From contig NZ_JAGQCJ010000006.1 of the NCBI RefSeq assembly GCF_024346135.1, forward strand, positions 99,771 through 163,770: a stretch of 64,000 nt of DNA, read 5' to 3'. Under the pieces are notes generated by a model. That model was not told the DNA's origin and did no database searches. It saw only the letters and a program-made list of their open reading frames with translations. The first letter of the stretch is position 1, and each line of letters opens with the position of its first letter. The translations under genes and the position numbers were made by a program. The stretch comes from Cyanobium sp. CH-040. Its GTDB lineage: Bacteria; Cyanobacteriota; Cyanobacteriia; PCC-6307; Cyanobiaceae. Below are positions 59,132-64,000 of this stretch, piece by piece.

Positions 59132-59572
59132 TCAGTAATAGCGCTGCGGGTTCTGGCGGATGGCCAGTTGCACCTCCAGCAGGAAGAACACCAGGCCCAG
59201 GATCAGGAACAGCATCGCCAGTACGAACACCGGCACCACGATCACCGCCAGATCGAGGGCCGCCACCGCGCTGATGAACAGCACGGCCACCACACCGGCC
59301 ACCAGGAGTGCCGTGATGCCGGTGCAGAGAATGGCGCGGTTGATCAGAAAGGTGCGGCGGCGCTGCACCTTCAACGCACGCTCCAGCGAGTCGGACTGGG
59401 AAGGATCCACCCGATCCTGCGCGTCCTGAAGAACACGGACGCGATCGATGATGCGCGACAGCCGGCCGGTGAAGATGTTGAGCAGGCCCGAGATGCCGGT
59501 GAGCAGGAACACCGGGGCCACCGACAACTGAATGGCACGGGCCAGGCCGGCGACGGAAGCGTTCGGATCCAC
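59132..59572 (-). CDS. DUF2721 family membrane protein
   Basis: 146 residues from GTG 59572. The family pattern is clear: LARAIQLSVAPVFLLTGISG, NIFTGRLSRIIDRVRVL, then RRRTFLINRAILCTGITALL and VPVFVLAMLFLILGLVFFLL with a short tail QLAIRQNPQRYY. Three membrane helices are expected. The function is unknown. It is intact although surrounded by defence-gene debris. Confidence 0.82.
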   Translation of the reverse strand: MDPNASVAGLARAIQLSVAPVFLLTGISGLLNIFTGRLSRIIDRVRVLQDAQDRVDPSQSDSLERALKVQRRRTFLINRAILCTGITALLVAGVVAVLFISAVAALDLAVIVVPVFVLAMLFLILGLVFFLLEVQLAIRQNPQRYY

Positions 59573-59706
59573 CGCTCACCACCGGCAATCCCCGTAGTGT
59601 CCCACGCCCGAACCGGCTCCGGTAGGCGGCGTCTGCCGCGCAGCTGGGTGCCCGCCTGGGTTCCTGCTGATCCCCATTAGGGTCCGCCCAATCGCTGCCG
59701 ACCGTG

Positions 59707-60690
59707 ATGGGCCTGCTGGTGGATGGGGTCTGGACGGATCAGTGGTACGACACCAGCAGCACCGGCGGGCGGTTCGAGCGCTCCCGGGCTGCCTTCCGCA
59801 ACTGGATCACGGCGGACGGCTCGCCCGGCCCGAGCGGGGTGGGCGGCTTTGCGGCGGAACCCGGTCGCTATCACCTCTACGTGTCGCTGGCCTGTCCGTG
59901 GGCTCACCGCACGCTGATCTTCCGGGCCCTCAAGGGCCTGGAGGAGCTGATCGGGGTGTCGGTGGTGCACTGGTTCATGGGGGAGCAGGGCTGGACCTTC
60001 CGCGAGGGAGAGGGGGTGGTGCCGGACCCCAACGAGGGGGTGGCGGTGCTGCACGAGCTCTACACCCGCGCCGATCCCCGTTACTCCGGCCGCGTCACGG
60101 TGCCGGTGCTGTGGGACAGGGAACGGCGCACGATCGTGAGCAATGAATCCTCGGAGATCATCCGGATGTTCAACAGCGCCTTCGATCACCTCGGCGCCAG
60201 GGAGGGCGACTTCTATCCGCCGCCGCTGCGCGAGGAGATCGAGGGGCTGAATGAGCGGATCTACCGCACGGTGAACAACGGCGTGTACCGCTGCGGGTTC
60301 GCCACCAGCCAGCCGGCCTACGAGGAGGCGCTGGGTCCGCTGTTCACCACCCTCGATGCCCTGGAGGAGCGGCTGGCCAGCCGGCGCTATCTCATGGGTT
60401 CAGCGCTCACCGAGGCGGACTGGCGCCTGTTCACCACCCTGCTGCGCTTTGATCCGGTGTATGTGGGGCATTTCAAGTGCAACCTCCGGCGCCTGGTCGA
60501 TTATCCCCATCTCTTTGCCTACACCCGTGATCTCTTTCAGGTGCCCGGTGTGGCGCACACGGTGAATTTCGATCATATCAAGCGGCATTACTACGAGAGC
60601 CACGCCACCATCAACCCCACCGGGGTGGTGCCGGTGGGTCCGGAGATCGACTTCTTTGCTCCCCATGGCCGAGAGAAACTGCGTGGTTGA
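59707..60690 (+). CDS. Glutathionyl-hydroquinone reductase (omega/Xi GST)
   Basis: 327 residues from ATG 59707. The catalytic Cys is in HLYVSLACPWAHRTLIFRAL; other Xi-class landmarks are VPVLWDRERRTIVSNESSEI, NNGVYRCGFATSQPAYEEAL and PYLFAYTRDLFQVPGVAHTV-like HLFAYTRDLFQVPGVAHTVN followed by FDHIKRHYYESH. The enzyme reduces glutathionyl-hydroquinones with GSH. The length is standard. It stands alone between the DUF2721 and KirBac genes. Confidence 0.92.
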   Translation: MGLLVDGVWTDQWYDTSSTGGRFERSRAAFRNWITADGSPGPSGVGGFAAEPGRYHLYVSLACPWAHRTLIFRALKGLEELIGVSVVHWFMGEQGWTFREGEGVVPDPNEGVAVLHELYTRADPRYSGRVTVPVLWDRERRTIVSNESSEIIRMFNSAFDHLGAREGDFYPPPLREEIEGLNERIYRTVNNGVYRCGFATSQPAYEEALGPLFTTLDALEERLASRRYLMGSALTEADWRLFTTLLRFDPVYVGHFKCNLRRLVDYPHLFAYTRDLFQVPGVAHTVNFDHIKRHYYESHATINPTGVVPVGPEIDFFAPHGREKLRG

Positions 60691-60702
60691 TTCCTGTGGG
60701 GA

Positions 60703-61641
60703 TCAGAGGCGGTCTGCGCCGGTGGATGTGATCAACTGATCAATCGGTTCGGTCTCATCGAAGCGGCTGAAATCCAGGCAGATGCTGTCCGGTCCCTCCA
60801 TCCGCACCATGTCGCGGAAGCGCTCGCCGAAGCGCAGGTCGCCGGCGCCGTAGCTGCAGCGGAAGTGCACCGGTGCCAGCAGGATCTCGTCGATCCCCTG
60901 GAAGGCCACCACGATTTCACCGTGGTGACGCTCCAGATCCTCCCGGCTCAGGCCGTGGAGGGGACTGTTTGCGTCGATGCGGTGCATCACCGTCCACATC
61001 AGCTGCAGGGTGATCGACTGGTCGCGCACCAACGGCAAAGGCACGATGCGGCGCATGGTGCGGCCGTCGGCGGAGACCTCGTCGATGGCCAGCGAGGCCT
61101 GGATGCGGCCGTCCACCAGGCTGTTCTGGCGCACGCTGGCCACGCGGAAGGTAAGGGTGGGGCAGCCCTGCCAGGGTTCGATCGTGGCCAGACGGCTGAA
61201 CAGCAGCCGTGCCCGGCTGCGGGAGAAGCGGGCGAAGGCCAGGCCGGTGGTGACGGCGATGAACAACAGCCCCACGAAGGCTTCCACCGTTACCACCAGG
61301 TTGACCCAGAGGCTGGTGGGGTGGAGCAGGCCGTAGCCGATGGTGCTGAGCGTCTGCACGCTGAAGAAGAAGGCATCCAGCAGCGTCACCCTCTGCCCCA
61401 TCGGCGTGCCGCCGATGCCGCCCAGATCCAGGCCATAGAGCAGGGTGAAGCCCAGATTCAGGAGCAGGAAGCTGGCGGCGATCACCAGCAGAAAACCCGG
61501 CCAGGGGATCGCCAGCATGAAGCGGTAGGGCTCCCGCCAGTGCCGATGCCAGCGCTGGAAGTGCTCTGCCTGGATCACCCCGCCCTGCCGTTGCAGCCGC
61601 ACCGAGCGGATCTGCCGGCGGCGTTCTGATGGATGGCGCAT
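60703..61641 (-). CDS. Inward-rectifier-type potassium channel (KirBac)
   Basis: 312 residues. The N-terminal amphipathic slide helix (YRFMLAIPWPGFLLVIAASF) leads to the two-TM pore domain with the K+ selectivity filter TLSTIGYGLLHP. A large cytoplasmic beta-sandwich follows (LTFRVASVRQNSLVDGRIQA, HRIDANSPLHGLSREDL). The channel is a homotetramer in the inner membrane. Its start overlaps the HepT-like stop by one base. Confidence 0.92.
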   Translation of the reverse strand: MRHPSERRRQIRSVRLQRQGGVIQAEHFQRWHRHWREPYRFMLAIPWPGFLLVIAASFLLLNLGFTLLYGLDLGGIGGTPMGQRVTLLDAFFFSVQTLSTIGYGLLHPTSLWVNLVVTVEAFVGLLFIAVTTGLAFARFSRSRARLLFSRLATIEPWQGCPTLTFRVASVRQNSLVDGRIQASLAIDEVSADGRTMRRIVPLPLVRDQSITLQLMWTVMHRIDANSPLHGLSREDLERHHGEIVVAFQGIDEILLAPVHFRCSYGAGDLRFGERFRDMVRMEGPDSICLDFSRFDETEPIDQLITSTGADRL

Positions 61642-61959
61642 CAGGGCTCCAGTCGTGATTCCAGTCTTGCCTTCAGGCTCGGCAGTTCGTTGAGGATCGC
61701 ATCCCAGAGAACCACGTGATCCACGCTGTCGTAGTCATGAATGATGCGGTTGCGGGTGCTCGTGATTCTTGGTAGTTCAGGCACCAGTTCCATGACAGCT
61801 GGATCTGCTGCATGGGCCGCCATCAGTGCCGCTGCCATGACTTCGAACTTTCTCTCAACGCCAGCCTGAACCAACTCGTTATCCCGAAAAGTCGCGAGCG
61901 ACTGACCGGAGGTGAAGGTGTCAATGGCCCGGATCGCCTGCAGAGCATCGACGAGTCAT
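61641..61959 (-). pseudogene. HepT-like (DUF86) toxin, frameshifted near the start
   Basis: The main frame encodes LVDALQAIRAIDTFTSGQSL, ELVQAGVERKFEVMAAALMA and the HepT active-site motif TRNRIIHDYDSVDHVVLW (R-x4-6-H-x-Y). It has no start codon upstream before a TGA. The likely original ATG at 61959 lies in the next frame, and one extra base would restore continuity, so a frameshift near codon 3-4 is inferred. A shorter TTG start at 61874 would remove the first helices. The MntA nucleotidyltransferase partner is not recognisable. Confidence 0.6.
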
Positions 61960-61974
61960 TTCAGTGCCTTGTGC

Positions 61975-62100
61975 TGCATCTGATCAAGACGGTTTGCATT
62001 GGCTATCACGCTATCAGCAAAACAGACCTCTTCATAGACCTCTCCCTTCAATCGCGTTCATCCGTAGCACGGCTCCTGCAGGTTGGCCGCAATCGCCGCA
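61975..62100. other. Short region between HepT and hsdR remnants
   Basis: On the minus strand an open stretch encodes LKGEVYEEVCFADSVIANAN followed by RLDQMQHKALK, ending directly before the HepT frame. It has no proper start and no recognised family; it may be the tail of a lost antitoxin or other partner. Confidence 0.35.
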
Positions 62101-63490
62101 TCATGAGCCCAAGCCCGCGTAGACACTCGCATCCCGCTCGGGATAGCTCACATAGAAGTGCTCGAAGATCGCGTTGCACTTCTGTTGATAGAGCTCGGGT
62201 GTGTAGGCCCGCGGGAGGCCCAGGTCGAGCGCATCTTCGATCGCCAGTTTCAGCTGGGCGCGGGACGCCGCCTTGGCGCGCCAGTTCAGCACCAGCAGGG
62301 CTTTCACCTTCTCCAGCAGCTCCCGGGCTACGGCTTTCACCTTGCTGCGCTCGGCATCGGTGAGATCCGGGGCAGGCTTGAGCGGGATGTCGAAGAGGGT
62401 GAGCTCTTCTTCGCTCAGGTTTTCGCGGATGTGGCGCTGCTGTTCGCTGCTGAGGCTGGCGGAGAGCTCCAGCAGGGCCTTGAACAGCTGCTCCACATTG
62501 AGACTGCCGGCGTTGTAGGCGGCGATGAGCTGCTCGAACTTCTCCAGGAAATCGGTGCGGGTGGGATTGAGCTGCACCAGACGGTTCAGCCGGGCCGCGA
62601 GCTGGGCCTTGAGGGTTTCGAGATCGATGTTCTTGCGCTTGGAGTTCTTGAACTTCTCGGCCAGGGCCTGGAAATCGATCCGGGAGAGATCCATCGGCGG
62701 CAGGTTGCGCTCCTGAATGGCCACGCCGGTGATCGAGGCATCGAGCAGCTGGCTGATCCCGGCCATCACCTCACTGAGATCGGCGGGCCCCTCGGGATGG
62801 AGCTGCTGGTGAATCTCTGCCGCGAGCAGGGCCAGCAGGGCCTCAATGCCGGTGAATTCCACGGCCGCCCGATCGGGCTTGAGGGCGGTGGTGAGCGTGT
62901 GCACCAGGCGCTGGGCAGCGAGGAAGTCGTTGCGCACGCCATCGGGTGAGATCAGGCCATTCACGGCATCGGCGATCGCCGCGATCCGCTCCATGCCGCC
63001 GGCTGCCAGGCCCTCGATCCGCGCCAGATCCACCTGCTGGCTGAGGCAGAAGCGGCGCGCCTCGGCGATGGCCTGGCGCAGCTCACCGATCAGCACGTCG
63101 TTGCCCTCCACGGGGGAGTGGCCGGAACGGCCGACGCCGTAGAGGGAGAGGGCCTTCTCCAGCGAGGCGAACACATTGGCGTAGTCCACGATCTGGCCGC
63201 TGTGCTTGCCGGGGAACACGCGGTTGGCCCGGGCGATGGTCTGCATCAGGGTGTGGTTGCGCATCGGCTTGTCGAGGTAGAGCGTGGAGCAGCTCGGCGC
63301 ATCGAAGCCGGTGAGCCACATGGCGCACACGAACACCAGCCCCAGCGGATCGTCTGGCTTCTTGAAGCGCTCCTCGAGGCTGGGGTTCGACTCCACCAGG
63401 CGCTTGCGGTGGGGGGTGATGTCGAGCCCCAGGGCGGCCATCTCGGCCTGCTCGTTCTGCGCGGCGCACCTTGTCGAACAGGCGCATCGA
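62101..63490 (-). pseudogene. hsdR: Type I restriction endonuclease HsdR, C-terminal part
   Basis: About 460 residues of HsdR remain. They include the last helicase motifs [20 protein letters not shown] and [20 protein letters not shown], then the long helical C-terminal domain ending in [16 protein letters not shown]. The N-terminal nuclease domain and early helicase motifs are missing, and the junction near 63480 shows a frame change (LFDKVR in one frame, [15 protein letters not shown] in another). So the protein cannot cleave DNA. It lies downstream of an hsdM remnant on the same strand. Confidence 0.87.
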
Positions 63491-63631
63491 GGTGAGTGCC
63501 TTAACCGTGCCTGATCAGAAGCCGGCACGGCTTCTCTGCTGAGAGAAGAACCCTTGCACCCGTCTTCTGCATCTGAATGTTGGACAGCCAATCGCCAGTA
63601 AGCCGGTCGAGCTGAGAACCAGCCATCACCG

Positions 63632-63873
63632 CTACGCCTCCTCCAGCGCTCCGGCCTGCACCCGCTGCTCCAGGTCGCCCAGCACGTCCTCGATCTGGGC
63701 CAGGGCGGAGCGAAGGTCGTCGGCAATCTCCTGGGCCAGCACATGCGGCTCGGGGAGGTTGGCGGAGTCCTCCAGGCTCTCGTCGCGGAGCCAGAAGAGA
63801 TCGAGGCTGAGCTTGTCGCGAGCGAGGATCTCCTCGTAGCTGTAGGGGCGCCAGCGGCCTTCTGGAGTGGCTT
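63632..63873 (-). pseudogene. hsdM: 3' end of a type I HsdM methyltransferase gene, cut by an IS
   Basis: The C-terminal residues typical of type I DNA methyltransferases are present: [20 protein letters not shown], then [20 protein letters not shown] and an ending in ALEEA. The frame is open up to 63873, where an IS3-family element begins, so the catalytic part is separated or lost beyond the window. The following 140 bp up to the hsdR fragment look like a deletion scar. Confidence 0.8.
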
Positions 63874-64000
63874 TGGGGTTCCCCCGATTTCGTGGACAGG
63901 CCTCAGGGGTTCACAAGGGTGAGTGTACGGGCAGCGACGAACTGCTGCTCGTAGTCGATTGGGCTGAGGTAACCGATCGTTGAATGGCGCCGTTCGCGGT
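63874..64000 (-). mobile_element. IS3-family insertion sequence, one end only
   Basis: The element end is the sequence TGGGGTTCCCCCGATTTCG starting at about 63874, immediately followed by GTGGACAGG, an inverted-repeat-like terminus. The transposase reading frame ends 29 bp inside. The insertion interrupts hsdM. The other end and the target-site duplication lie outside the window, so the exact boundary is approximate. Confidence 0.75.
63903..64000 (-). CDS. IS3-family transposase OrfB, C-terminal end
   Basis: The last 32 residues are seen ([20 protein letters not shown] and the final residues). RRHSxIGYLSP is the hallmark end of IS3-family DDE integrase-like transposases. The catalytic DDE residues are beyond the window. 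Confidence 0.85.
   Translation of the reverse strand, partial: RERRHSTIGYLSPIDYEQQFVAARTLTLVNP

Overview
This 64 kb window is GC-rich bacterial chromosome from a cyanobacterium, most likely a Cyanobium/Synechococcus-type picocyanobacterium. The evidence is two high-light-inducible (Hli) genes, an IsiA/Pcb-type chlorophyll antenna protein, a cyAbrB-type regulator, a CP12-like peptide, a DUF4079 protein and a GrrA/GrrM radical-SAM RiPP cluster. Genes are densely packed with many 1-4 bp overlaps. No rRNA, phage structural genes or CRISPR array were seen. One tRNA (Ser, anticodon TGA) is present at 37.7 kb.

Layout. 0-6.6 kb: the 3' end of a glutaminase gene, two TauE/SafE permeases, then a 0.9 kb graveyard of decayed genes (3.26-4.19 kb), followed by small membrane proteins (TspO-like, DedA, GAP-family). 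6.6-10.7 kb: a complete four-gene general amino-acid ABC importer. 10.8-14 kb: a lipoprotein, a Ca2+/cation antiporter and a DUF389 protein. 14-25 kb: an ECF sigma/anti-sigma pair overlapping the arsenosugar gene arsS, then a DUF547 lipoprotein, two glycosyltransferases, a TVP38-flavoprotein fusion, arsM and a cellulose-synthase-like enzyme. 25-32 kb: cyAbrB, a di-iron hydroxylase, small redox and metabolic genes and an hli-TM-hli micro-operon. 32.9-37.7 kb: accessory island with a DDDY-repeat/RTX-like protein, a P-loop protein, a periplasmic ecotin, an AT-rich block of orphan genes and a broken chloramphenicol-acetyltransferase-like gene, ending at tRNA-Ser. 38-40.6 kb: grrP-grrA-grrM RiPP cluster. 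40.6-48.7 kb: a second DUF547 gene overlapping an arsenosugar-type glycosyltransferase, an SDR, a CP12-like peptide, a LuxR-type regulator, a nitroreductase-like protein, an acyltransferase, a glycosidase-fold protein and a 2OG oxygenase. 49-58.4 kb: isiA, a large Fe-S/cNMP membrane protein, a DUF1254 protein, upp, an NblA-like peptide and a Popeye-like cNMP protein. 58.5-64 kb: defence debris (vapBC remnant, hsdR fragments, damaged HepT, hsdM cut by an IS3-family element) interspersed with intact GS-hydroquinone reductase and KirBac genes.

How it works together. Three functional themes stand out. First, arsenic biotransformation is spread over two loci: methylation by ArsM, arsenosugar synthesis by ArsS, and glycosyltransferases. 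In each locus a DUF547 gene runs tail-to-tail into an arsenosugar-type gene with a 19-20 bp overlap. Second, light and stress acclimation is represented by Hli proteins, IsiA, an NblA-like peptide, cyAbrB and a CP12-like peptide. Third, a secreted cyclophane RiPP is made by the Grr cluster. The strongest candidates for undescribed biology are the DDDY/arginine-RTX protein at 32.98 kb and the membrane Fe-S/cyclic-nucleotide protein beside isiA. All assignments come from reading the sequence and recalling family motifs; no database search was run.
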